Assembly (NCBI RefSeq): GCF_030403745.1
Contig: NZ_JAQMWP010000010.1
Span: forward strand, 62,001-126,000
DNA: 64,000 bases
Origin: Streptomyces sp. S.PB5
GTDB taxonomy: Bacteria; Actinomycetota; Actinomycetes; Streptomycetales; Streptomycetaceae
Direction of reading: 5' to 3'
This document shows, in pieces, positions 1-7,443 of this stretch. The position numbers and the translations under genes are program-made. The notes beneath the pieces are model-generated. The model did not search any database and was not told where the DNA came from. It saw nothing but the letters and a program-made list of their open reading frames with translations. The number at the start of each line of letters is the position of its first letter. Positions within the stretch are counted from its first letter, which is position 1.

Positions 1-642
1 CACGGCGGCCACCACCGCCCCGCCCGCCCCGCGCACGGGGGCGGCCACCGACAGCGCGTCGTCGGTGACCTGGCGGTCGCTGACCGCCACCCCTGTGCGC
101 CGTACGTCGGCCAGGACCCGGCGCAACCGGGCCGGGTCGGTGATGGTGTACGGGGTGAAGGCGGTCAACGGGCCCGCGCAGTACCGCTCCTGGAACTCGA
201 GGGGCTCGCGGGCGAGCAGCGCGAGCCCGACCCCGGTGGCGTGCAGCGGCCAGCGCGCGCCGACCCGGATGTGCACGCCCACCGACGAACGGCCCGACAG
301 CCACTCGATGTAGACGACCTCGTCGCCGTCCCGGACCGCCAACTGCACGTTCTCGTGGGTGGCTTCGTACAGGTCCTCCAGATAGGGCAGCGCGATCTGG
401 CGCAGGGCGAGGCCGCGCGGGGCGAGCGCCGCGATCTCCCACAGCCGCAGCCCTACGTGGTACAGGCCCGACGTGTCCCGCTCCAGGGCGCCCCAGTCGG
501 TCAGGGCGCCCACGAGCCGGTGCGCGGTGGTGAGGGTCAGCCCGGCCCGCCGGCTGATGTCCGTCAGGCTCAGGGCCGGATGTTCGTGGTCGAACGCGGC
601 GAGCACGGACAGCAGTCGGTCGGGCGCGGAGCGGGCGGTCAT
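1..642 (-). CDS. IclR-family regulator, 3' end cut by window edge
   Basis: Minus-strand frame open from an ATG at 642 to the window edge (214 codons, no stop). Seen: an N-terminal winged helix-turn-helix (residues about 8-60, with LTDISRRAGLTLTTAHRLVG) followed by the start of an IclR effector domain (VYIEWLSGRSSVGVHIRVG, then RWPLHATGVG). IclR proteins are usually about 250-260 residues, so roughly 40 are missing. The start codon overlaps the stop of the upstream hydrolase (ATGA at 639-642), so the two are probably translated together. The effector is not visible. An IclR protein beside cou-type genes would fit control of aromatic catabolism, but that is inference. Confidence 0.88.
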   Translation of the reverse strand, partial: MTARSAPDRLLSVLAAFDHEHPALSLTDISRRAGLTLTTAHRLVGALTDWGALERDTSGLYHVGLRLWEIAALAPRGLALRQIALPYLEDLYEATHENVQLAVRDGDEVVYIEWLSGRSSVGVHIRVGARWPLHATGVGLALLAREPLEFQERYCAGPLTAFTPYTITDPARLRRVLADVRRTGVAVSDRQVTDDALSVAAPVRGAGGAVVAAV

Positions 643-2018
643 GGCCGGGCGTCTCCCGGGTGTGCCAGGTCGTAGGGGCGGGGGTAGGCGGCGGGGCGGT
701 AGCCGACGTAGCGCGCCTCGGTCGTCGGATCCTCCTGCTGAGCACGGGAGTTGAGGGCCTCGGGCGAGGCGTCCCAGCGGCCGGTGTCCAGGCGGTGCTC
801 CAGGGTGTGCAGCGCGCCGGTCATCTCACCGGTGGTGAAGGTGCAGTGCCCGGGAGCTTCGACATAGGCCTGGCGGAGCAGCTGTCCGGAGCCCGCCGCC
901 GTGGCGGCCCGGCGATAGGCGCTCTCGGCCTGGACGGGGATCAGCGCGTCGCCGGTGGTGTGGATGTTGAGCTGGGGGTCGGACAGCCGGCCCGAGAGCG
1001 CGCTGGTACGCCGCATCCACCGTACGGCCGCGGGGTCCGCGGAGATCCGGGGTGCGCGGTTGAGGGCCTTGAGGTCGGTGCGCAAGGTCAGTCCCGCCTC
1101 CTTGTAGAGCTCCGTCACCTCTTTGTACAGCGGGGACCGGGCGAGCATCGAGGTGTAGTCGACGCCGGTGTTCCACGACATGTTGCCGCCCGCCCGGCTC
1201 TCGGCCTCCTGCCGCCAGCTGAAGGCGGGCAGCTGCAGGAGTCCCGTGATCGCCGCGTACTGGTTGGCCTGTTGGCCGGCCCAGTCGGTCGGGGCGGGCT
1301 CGCTCTGGGAGGCGTCGTTGTAGCCGGGGATGTTGTGGAGGGCGGCGGCCAGCGCGATGCGGGCCCGGCCTTCGGGGGTCTGCTGGGCCTCGGTGACCTT
1401 CGTACCGAGCGCGTTCGCCGCGTTCACGGCCGCCGACTGGTCCGCGAAACCGGCGAGCGGGATGTCCGCGTCCGGCGCCAGCAGCGTTCTGAGCGCGAAC
1501 ACCGGGTCCAGGGTGCTGTTCCAGTTCGCGATCCCGCCCTGCACCAGACCGCACATCGACAGCGAGCCGTCGAACCGGCCGGGGTACCGCTCGGCGAGCG
1601 TGGTCGTGACGAAGCCGCCGTACGACGTGCCCCAGGCGATCGTCTCCTCGGCCGCGCCGAACTTCGCCGTGAACAGGTCCAGCGTGGCGAGCTGGTCCGG
1701 CACAGCGTTCGTGATCGCCCAGCCGTTGGTCGCGTAGGAGGAGCCGATCAGTGCGTATCCCTCGCCGAGGAGCTTGGTGAGCGTGGCCGGATCGGGCGCG
1801 TTCTGGGCGGCGAGGGGGGCACCGGCCGGGCGGTAGCCGTGGCTGTAGAGCAGCACGGTGCCGTTCCAGTCGGCCGGGACGTCCATCAGGTACGCGGCGC
1901 CCGACGGGAGCCGGCCTTCGAGGTGGGTGTCCGCGGCGGTGGCGGCCTGGACGGGCAGAGCGGTGGCCGCGCACAGGGTCGCGGTCAGTACGGCGAGGGC
2001 GGTGGGGGTTCTCAACAC
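639..2018 (-). CDS. secreted alpha/beta hydrolase (esterase type)
   Basis: Predicted exported serine hydrolase of 459 residues. The start is a GTG at 2018 preceded by GGAAGGGA; an upstream in-frame ATG at 2090 would add a charged 24-residue leader before the signal peptide and is less likely. Residues 1-27 form a Sec signal peptide (hydrophobic core ALAVLTATLCAATALPV, then AxA). The nucleophile elbow GTSYGG places the catalytic Ser at 132; a late Asp (TTGDALIP) and His (APGHCTFTTGE) are plausible triad partners. It follows the MarR gene by 86 bp on the same strand and overlaps the IclR start. The substrate is not shown by sequence; the position beside hydroxycinnamate genes suggests a plant-phenolic ester, by inference only. 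Confidence 0.82.
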   Translation of the reverse strand: MLRTPTALAVLTATLCAATALPVQAATAADTHLEGRLPSGAAYLMDVPADWNGTVLLYSHGYRPAGAPLAAQNAPDPATLTKLLGEGYALIGSSYATNGWAITNAVPDQLATLDLFTAKFGAAEETIAWGTSYGGFVTTTLAERYPGRFDGSLSMCGLVQGGIANWNSTLDPVFALRTLLAPDADIPLAGFADQSAAVNAANALGTKVTEAQQTPEGRARIALAAALHNIPGYNDASQSEPAPTDWAGQQANQYAAITGLLQLPAFSWRQEAESRAGGNMSWNTGVDYTSMLARSPLYKEVTELYKEAGLTLRTDLKALNRAPRISADPAAVRWMRRTSALSGRLSDPQLNIHTTGDALIPVQAESAYRRAATAAGSGQLLRQAYVEAPGHCTFTTGEMTGALHTLEHRLDTGRWDASPEALNSRAQQEDPTTEARYVGYRPAAYPRPYDLAHPGDARP

Positions 2019-2104
2019 AGGGTCCCTTCCGATGCGGGGGCGGTGGTGCGGGACGCGAGTGAAGTTAGGCAAGTCTCCTATCGCCGTCAATCACTTGCAC
2101 AACA

Positions 2105-2623
2105 TCAGTTGAGCCCGTCCTTCGCGATCCGCAACAGCAGTCCGTGCAGCACCTCCTGCTCGGCGGGGGTCAGCGGCTCCAGGAGTTCGTTGGTCACCCG
2201 CAGCCCCGCCTCGTCGGTGTCCCGCAGGAACGCGCGGCCGTCCTCGGTCAGCACGACGATCCGGCTGCGACGGTCGTCGGGGGAGGGGCGGCGCTCGGCG
2301 AAACCCAGCTTCTCCAGGTCGTCGACCAGGCCGACGATCGCACTCGGGTCGTAGCCGAGCCGGTTGCTCAGCTCCCGCTGCAGCGCGCCCTGCGAACCGG
2401 CGAGGAAACGCAGCATCGCGTAGTGGCGCAGCCGCAGCCCCGACTCCTGCAGGAACGTGTTGAACAGCTGGCCCGAGCGCAGGCCGAGGCGGTACAGCAG
2501 ATAGCCGGTGTCGGCGTGCAGTCCGCGCATCCACGGCTCGTCCGCGTCGATCGGGTTGGGGCCTGCGGCGTTGGAGGTGGCGTGCTGGCGTGTGATGGCG
2601 GGCTCCCGGAGTCGTTCGGTCAT
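2105..2623 (-). CDS. couR: MarR-family repressor of the cou-type operon
   Basis: 172-residue winged-helix regulator. Seen: LRHYAMLRFLAG, LSNRLGYDPSAIVGLVDDLE (recognition helix region) and the wing with the PSPDDRRSRIVVLT signature that is typical of MarR. The ATG at 2623 is used because the ORF upstream of it reads through the operator DNA. It is transcribed away from the SDR-amidohydrolase-CoA ligase-MaoC genes. In Rhodococcus the MarR protein CouR sits beside the same enzyme set and is released from DNA by hydroxycinnamoyl-CoA thioesters (family knowledge). A 26-bp imperfect palindrome in the divergent promoter is the likely operator. The symbol rests on context plus family, not on alignment. 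Confidence 0.85.
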   Translation of the reverse strand: MTERLREPAITRQHATSNAAGPNPIDADEPWMRGLHADTGYLLYRLGLRSGQLFNTFLQESGLRLRHYAMLRFLAGSQGALQRELSNRLGYDPSAIVGLVDDLEKLGFAERRPSPDDRRSRIVVLTEDGRAFLRDTDEAGLRVTNELLEPLTPAEQEVLHGLLLRIAKDGLN

Positions 2624-2656
2624 ACGGATTCCAGCATGACGTACCCGCAGGTGGCG

Positions 2657-2693
2657 AACAACTATTGACGTCAACAATTATTGCTCTTAGCTT
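2657..2693 (+). promoter_or_regulatory. promoter and MarR operator for the cou-type operon
   Basis: A perfect palindrome TTGACGTCAA (2665-2674) sits at the centre of a 26-bp imperfect palindrome (2657-2682). The same bases supply a -35 box TTGACG (2665-2670), with TAGCTT 17 bp downstream (2688-2693) as the -10. A bound MarR dimer would occlude the -35 of the plus-strand operon. A hairpin GCTTCG-ATCT-CGAAGC (2690-2705) follows at about the transcript start. Promoter and operator assignment are inference from pattern and position. Confidence 0.68.
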
Positions 2694-2731
2694 CGATCTC
2701 GAAGCCGCACCCCATGTGAAGGGACCCACCC

Positions 2732-3649
2732 GTGCCCAGCATCGATCTCTCCGGCAAGGTCGCCGTCGTCACCGGCAGCGGCCGGGGCCTCGGCCTCGCC
2801 TATGCGCACGCCCTCGCCGCCCACGGCGGGTCCGTGGTCGTCAACGACGTCGACGAGGCGGTGGCCGAGGCGGCCGTGAAGTCGATCACCGAGGCCGGCG
2901 GCAGGGCCGTCGCCGAGGTCGTCCCCGTCGGCACCACCGAGGCCGCCGAGCGGCTCGTGAAGCGGGCCGTGGAGGCGTTCGGACGGCTCGACGTCCTGGT
3001 CACCAACGCGGGCATCCTGCGCGACAAGGTGCTGTGGAAGATGACCGACGACGACTTCGACGCGGTGATCACCACCCACCTCAAGGGCACCTTCACCTGC
3101 GCCCGCGCCGCCGCGGTCCGCATGCGCGAGCAGGGTGAGGGCGGCACCCTGATCCTCGTCGGCTCCCCGGCCGGCCAGCGCGGCAACTTCGGGCAGACCA
3201 ACTACGCCGCCGCCAAGGCCGGCATCGCCGCGTTCGCCCGCACCTGGTCCATGGAACTGGGCCGCGCCGGCATCACCGTCAACGCGATCGTCCCGGTCGC
3301 GGCGACCGCGATGACCGAGACCATCCCGGCCTTCGCCCCGTACATCGAGGCCATGCGGGGCGGCGAGCCGCTGCCCGACTTCCTCCGCAAGGGCGAGGGC
3401 TTCGGCACCCCCGAGGACTGCGCCGCCCTCGTCCCCTTCCTCGCCTCCGAGGCGGCCCGCGGCATCACCGGGCAGGCCATCGGCATCGGCGGTGACAAGG
3501 TGGCACTCTGGTCCCATCCGCAGGAGATCAGGACGGCGTACGCCGACGGCGGCTGGACCCCGGACACCCTCGCCGACGCCTTCCCGACGTCGGTCGGCGC
3601 CGAGCTGCAGTCGGTCGGCATCCCGGCGCCGAAGTTCCCGGAGGCGTGA
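2732..3649 (+). CDS. couN: SDR dehydrogenase, cou-type beta-hydroxyacyl-CoA oxidation
   Basis: 305-residue short-chain dehydrogenase starting at GTG 2732 after GAAGGGACCC. Seen: the dinucleotide-binding TGSGRGLG (14-21), NAG (92-94), Ser145 and the Tyr158-x3-Lys162 catalytic pair (YAAAK). The C-terminus is longer than a plain FabG, as in SDRs that act on acyl-CoA beta-hydroxy groups. First gene of a four-gene operon; 2 bp separate it from the amidohydrolase. By analogy with Rhodococcus CouN it would oxidise 3-hydroxy-3-(4-hydroxyphenyl)propanoyl-CoA to the beta-keto thioester. A generic steroid or fatty-acid SDR remains possible. Confidence 0.8.
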   Translation: MPSIDLSGKVAVVTGSGRGLGLAYAHALAAHGGSVVVNDVDEAVAEAAVKSITEAGGRAVAEVVPVGTTEAAERLVKRAVEAFGRLDVLVTNAGILRDKVLWKMTDDDFDAVITTHLKGTFTCARAAAVRMREQGEGGTLILVGSPAGQRGNFGQTNYAAAKAGIAAFARTWSMELGRAGITVNAIVPVAATAMTETIPAFAPYIEAMRGGEPLPDFLRKGEGFGTPEDCAALVPFLASEAARGITGQAIGIGGDKVALWSHPQEIRTAYADGGWTPDTLADAFPTSVGAELQSVGIPAPKFPEA

Positions 3650-3651
3650 CC

Positions 3652-4536
3652 ATGGCGAACCTCAACGTCGAGGAACTCGTCGCGATAGACGTCCACACCC
3701 ATGCGGAGGTCTCCTCCAAGGGGCACTCCTCCCTGGACGACGACCTGCACGACGCCTCCTCCGCCTACTTCAAGGTCGAGGGCAAGCGGAAGCCGACGCT
3801 TCAGGAGACGGCCGCCTACTACCGCGAGCGGAAGATGGCCGCCGTGATCTTCACGGTGGACGCGGAATCGGCGACCGGCACCGCGCCGGTGCCCAACGAG
3901 GAGGTCGCCGAGGCGGCCGCCGCCAACGCGGACGTCCTCATCCCCTTCGCCTCCATCGACCCCTTCCGCGGAAAGGCCGGGGTCAAGCAGGCCCGGCGCC
4001 TGGTCGAGGAGTACGGGGTGAAGGGCTTCAAGTTCCACCCCAGCATCCAGGGCTTCTTCCCCAACGACCGCTCGGTCGCGTACGACCTGTACGAGGTCAT
4101 CGAGGAGACGGGCACGATCGCCCTCTTCCACACAGGCCAGACGGGCATCGGTGCGGGCGTCCCGGGAGGCGGCGGCATCAGGCTGAAGTACTCCAACCCC
4201 CTCCACGTCGACGACGTCTCCGCCGACTTCCCGCATCTGAAGATCATCCTGGCGCACCCGTCCTTCCCCTGGCAGGACGAGGCCCTCGCGGTCGCCACCC
4301 ACAAGCCCGGCGTGCACATCGACCTGTCGGGCTGGTCGCCGAAGTACTTCCCGCCGCAGCTCGTGCAGTACGCCAACACGCTGCTCAAGGACAAGGTCCT
4401 CTTCGGCTCCGACTTCCCCGTCCTCACCCCCGACCGCTGGCTCGCCGACTTCGAGAAGCTGTCGGTCAAGGACGAGGTCAAGCCGAAGATCCTCAAGGAG
4501 AACGCCGCCCGTCTGCTCGGGCTGACTAAGCCGTAA
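3652..4536 (+). CDS. couO: amidohydrolase-family beta-keto thioester cleaving enzyme
   Basis: 294-residue protein of the amidohydrolase-2 (ACMSD-like TIM barrel) family. Seen: the N-terminal metal motif DVHTHAE, GVKGFKFHPSIQGF, FHTGQTG, LAHPSFPW and the late GSDFPVLTPDRW, giving the usual set of His/Asp metal ligands. The ATG at 3652 is preferred over a GTG at 3646 that overlaps the previous stop. In Rhodococcus the equivalent protein CouO hydrolyses 4-hydroxyphenyl-beta-ketopropionyl-CoA to 4-hydroxybenzoate and acetyl-CoA. An amidohydrolase between an SDR and a CoA ligase is uncommon outside that pathway, which is the main reason for the call. Confidence 0.77.
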   Translation: MANLNVEELVAIDVHTHAEVSSKGHSSLDDDLHDASSAYFKVEGKRKPTLQETAAYYRERKMAAVIFTVDAESATGTAPVPNEEVAEAAAANADVLIPFASIDPFRGKAGVKQARRLVEEYGVKGFKFHPSIQGFFPNDRSVAYDLYEVIEETGTIALFHTGQTGIGAGVPGGGGIRLKYSNPLHVDDVSADFPHLKIILAHPSFPWQDEALAVATHKPGVHIDLSGWSPKYFPPQLVQYANTLLKDKVLFGSDFPVLTPDRWLADFEKLSVKDEVKPKILKENAARLLGLTKP

Positions 4537-4546
4537 GGGGCCGTAC

Positions 4547-6049
4547 ATGCGCAACGAGGGACTGGGGTCGTGGCCCGCACGCCGGGCCCGTAAGACCCCG
4601 CACCGCACGGCTCTGGTCCACGGTGAGCAGTCGACGGACTACCGTACATTGCATACGCGCACCATGCGTCTGGCCCACGCCCTGCGCGCCCGGGGCGTCC
4701 GCCGCGGCGACCGCATCGCCTACCTCGGCCCGAACCACCCCTCCTACCTGGAGACCCTGTTCGCGGCCGGCACCCTCGGCGCGGTCTTCGTCCCGCTCAA
4801 CACCCGCCTCGCGGGGCCCGAGATCGCCTACCAGCTCTCCGACTCCGGCGCGAAGGCGCTCGTCTACGGCCCCGCGCACACGGGGCTCGTCGCCGGCCTC
4901 CCGGGCAGCACCGACGTACGGACGTACATCGAGGTCGGCGCCGAGTACGAGCAGGCGCTGGCGTCGGCCTCGGACGAGCCGATCGACGAGCCGGTCACCC
5001 CCGACGACACCTGCATCATCATGTACACCTCGGGGACGACCGGCCGGCCCAAGGGCGCCATGCTCACCCATGGCAATCTGACCTGGAACGCGATCAACGT
5101 CCTGATCGACCACGACCTGATCGCCGACGAACGGGCCCTGGTCTCCGCTCCGTTGTTCCACACGGCGGGCCTGAACATGCTGACGCTGCCGGTGCTGCTG
5201 AAGGGCGGCTCGTGCGTCCTGGTGGAGGCCTTCGACCCCTCCGACACCTTTGATCTGATCGAACGGCACCGGATCACCTTCATGTTCGGCGTCCCGACGA
5301 TGTTCGAGCAGGTGGCCCGGCATCCCCGCTGGGCCGGCGCCGACCTGTCGTCCCTGCGGATCCTCACCTGCGGCGGCTCCCCGGTGCCGACACCGCTCAT
5401 CGCCGCGTACCAGGAGCGGGGCCTCCACTTCCTCCAGGGCTATGGCATGACGGAGGCGAGCCCCGGCGTGCTGTTCCTCGACGCGGAGCACGCGGTGAGC
5501 AAGACGGGCTCGGCGGGTGTGCCGCACTTCTTCAGCGACGTACGGGTGGTACGGCCGGACCTCGTGGCCGCCGAGGTCGGCGAGACCGGCGAGGTCCATG
5601 TCCGCGGACCGCACGTCATGCCCGGCTACTGGGGGCTCCCCGAGGAGACGGCCGCCGCCTTCGCGGACGGCTGGTTCCGCAGCGGGGACGCGGCGCGCGT
5701 CGACGAGGACGGTTATGTGTACATCGTCGACCGCATCAAGGACATGATCATCTCCGGTGGTGAGAACGTCTACCCCGCCGAGATCGAGGACCTCCTCCTC
5801 GCCCACCCCGACATCGTCGAGTGCGCGGTCATCGGCGTCCCCGACGACAAGTGGGGCGAGGTCCCGCGCGCGGTCGTGGTCCCGCGCGAGGGCGCCTCGC
5901 TGGACCCCGACGAGGTACTGGCCTCCCTCGCCGGCCGCCTCGCCAAGTACAAGATCCCCAAGTCGGTGGTCCTCGCGGACGAGTTGCCGCGCACCGCCTC
6001 CGGAAAGCTTCTCAAGTCCCGTGTCCGTACCCGGTACGGCAACAGCTAA
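4547..6049 (+). CDS. couL: acyl/aryl-CoA ligase (hydroxycinnamate-CoA ligase type)
   Basis: 500-residue ANL-superfamily adenylate-forming ligase. Seen: the P-loop TSGTTGRPKG (161-170), the adenine-binding GYGMTEASPG, the hinge region IVDRIKDMIISGGENVYPAE and the C-terminal TASGKLLKS with catalytic Lys487. It begins 10 bp after the amidohydrolase stop and is followed 8 bp later by the MaoC gene. It would activate a carboxylic acid to the CoA thioester through an acyl-AMP. The predicted substrate, p-coumarate, ferulate or a relative, comes from the operon context; the binding-pocket residues cannot be read reliably without a structure alignment. Confidence 0.83.
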   Translation: MRNEGLGSWPARRARKTPHRTALVHGEQSTDYRTLHTRTMRLAHALRARGVRRGDRIAYLGPNHPSYLETLFAAGTLGAVFVPLNTRLAGPEIAYQLSDSGAKALVYGPAHTGLVAGLPGSTDVRTYIEVGAEYEQALASASDEPIDEPVTPDDTCIIMYTSGTTGRPKGAMLTHGNLTWNAINVLIDHDLIADERALVSAPLFHTAGLNMLTLPVLLKGGSCVLVEAFDPSDTFDLIERHRITFMFGVPTMFEQVARHPRWAGADLSSLRILTCGGSPVPTPLIAAYQERGLHFLQGYGMTEASPGVLFLDAEHAVSKTGSAGVPHFFSDVRVVRPDLVAAEVGETGEVHVRGPHVMPGYWGLPEETAAAFADGWFRSGDAARVDEDGYVYIVDRIKDMIISGGENVYPAEIEDLLLAHPDIVECAVIGVPDDKWGEVPRAVVVPREGASLDPDEVLASLAGRLAKYKIPKSVVLADELPRTASGKLLKSRVRTRYGNS

Positions 6050-6057
6050 GGAACCTC

Positions 6058-6513
6058 ATGAGCATCACCGTGAACGGCATCGACGAACTCAAGAAGCTGG
6101 CCGGCAGCGACCTGGGCGCCAGCGACTGGATCGAGGTCACCCAGGACCGCATCGACACCTTCGCCGACGCCACGGGCGACCACCAGTGGATCCACGTCGA
6201 CCCGGAGCGCGCCGCGGCGGGCCCGTTCGGCGCGCCGATCGCGCACGGCTATCTGACCCTTTCCCTCTTCATTCCGCTGTTCACCGAGCTGTTGGACGTC
6301 CAGGGCGTCACGACCAAGGTCAACTACGGTCTGAACAAGGTCCGTTTCCCGTCACCGGTGAAGGTGGGCTCGCGCATCCGGCTGGTGGGCAAGCTGTCGG
6401 ACGTCGAGGACGTGCCGGGCGGGGTGCAGATCACCGTCGACGGCACGATCGAGATCGAGGGCGGGGCGAAGCCGGCGGCGGTGCTGCAGAGTCTGTCGCG
6501 GTTCTACGTGTGA
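6058..6513 (+). CDS. couM: MaoC-type enoyl-CoA hydratase
   Basis: 151-residue single hot-dog protein starting at ATG 6058 after AAGGAA. Seen: the hydratase-2 core FADATGDHQWIHVDPERA (Asp and His of the R-hydratase motif) and the conserved APIAHGYLTLSL. In the cou scheme it adds water across the double bond of the cinnamoyl-CoA before the SDR oxidises the alcohol. It is the last gene of the plus-strand operon and faces the PaaX gene. The family call is firm. The specific role follows from its three upstream neighbours. Confidence 0.83.
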   Translation: MSITVNGIDELKKLAGSDLGASDWIEVTQDRIDTFADATGDHQWIHVDPERAAAGPFGAPIAHGYLTLSLFIPLFTELLDVQGVTTKVNYGLNKVRFPSPVKVGSRIRLVGKLSDVEDVPGGVQITVDGTIEIEGGAKPAAVLQSLSRFYV

Positions 6514-6554
6514 CCGGGTGACCCGCTGTGTGACCGGGGGACCGCCACGCCAGC

Positions 6555-6602
6555 GCTCAGTCGTCCGCTCAGTCGTCCGCTCAGTCGTCCGCTCTGTCGT
6601 CC
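6555..6602 (-). repeat. 12-bp tandem repeat at the PaaX stop codon
   Basis: Four head-to-tail 12-bp units (6555-6566, 6567-6578, 6579-6590, 6591-6602). The plus-strand unit is GCTCAGTCGTCC; the last copy has T for A. Read with the PaaX gene, the first unit encodes ADDR and each later copy encodes ADD followed by a TGA stop, so the repeat spans the C-terminus and the 3' untranslated region. Confidence 0.9.
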
Positions 6603-7420
6603 GCCCGCACCGGGACCAGATCCAGCAGCGCCTGCGCGGACGACCGGGCCGGCGGAGTCAGCCGTTCGTGCACATGCCGGAACGTCCTCTCCGCCTCCTC
6701 CGCCGGCCAGTCGTCCGGCAGGTGCTTCACCGGCAGCCGGGGATCCCGCCGGATCACCCGCAGCCACTCCGCCTGGAGCAGCAGCCGTTGCGCGAGCGCC
6801 TCGTCGGCCTCTGGCGCCCGGGTCTCCCACGGCTGCCAACGCCGTACGAAACCCTCGTAGCGCTCGGCCAGTTCGGCCAGTTCCCAGGTCTCCTCGATCA
6901 TCGCGCCGATGTCCATACCCGTGCCGGCGTGGGCGCGGAAGACCTTCACATGGGCGGAGAGGCCGAGTTCGGCGACCAGCTCCGAGACGTCGACCTCGCC
7001 GGGCGCGATCCACAGGCCGCTGAACAGCGGGCCGAAGCCGGTCCAGGTGAGTTTGGAGCGCAGGTCGTGGCGTTGGCGTTGCCAGGACTCCGGGAGGGAG
7101 AAGCCGAGGAGGGTCCAGGTGCCGTCCCAGTGGCGGTTGACCGCCCCCGTCTGCCAGATGCGGCGCTCGCCGTCCCGCAGCACGGCCTCCGAGTGCTCGG
7201 TCAGGCCGAAGTACATGCGGCGGCCCTCGCGCTGGCGGCGCAGCAGGCCGCGGTTCACCATGCGGGTCAGGGTGGAGCGCGTCGCCTGCTCGCCGACGCC
7301 GGCCCGGGCGAAGACGTCGATGACGCTGCCCGAGTACACGCAGACGTCCCGCCCGAGGACCTGGTCGCCCAGGAACGTGAGCATGAGGGACTGGGGCCGC
7401 AGCGACTCTTCCGTGGTCAC
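6581..7420 (-). CDS. PaaX-family transcriptional regulator
   Basis: 279-residue regulator starting at GTG 7420 behind GGGGGAGG. Seen: an N-terminal winged helix with VIDVFARAGVGEQATRSTLT and MVNRGLLRRQREGRRMYFGLTE, then the PaaX core (WDGTWTLLGFSLPE) and the C-terminal PaaX domain (ETWELAELAERYEGFV). PaaX proteins repress CoA-dependent aromatic or acyl-CoA catabolic genes and respond to acyl-CoA thioesters (family knowledge). It ends facing the cou-type operon and lies just downstream of the glycan operon on its own strand. A second CoA-ester sensor for the cou genes is plausible but unproven. The C-terminus RADDRADD comes from a tandem repeat. Confidence 0.87.
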   Translation of the reverse strand: MTTEESLRPQSLMLTFLGDQVLGRDVCVYSGSVIDVFARAGVGEQATRSTLTRMVNRGLLRRQREGRRMYFGLTEHSEAVLRDGERRIWQTGAVNRHWDGTWTLLGFSLPESWQRQRHDLRSKLTWTGFGPLFSGLWIAPGEVDVSELVAELGLSAHVKVFRAHAGTGMDIGAMIEETWELAELAERYEGFVRRWQPWETRAPEADEALAQRLLLQAEWLRVIRRDPRLPVKHLPDDWPAEEAERTFRHVHERLTPPARSSAQALLDLVPVRADDRADD

Positions 7421-7443
7421 GCGGCCACCGTACCTCCCCCGGA

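Noticed and set aside
660..2354. Long plus-strand frame opposite the secreted hydrolase and MarR genes
   Set aside because: No recognisable domain, composition of an antisense GC frame, no ribosome site.
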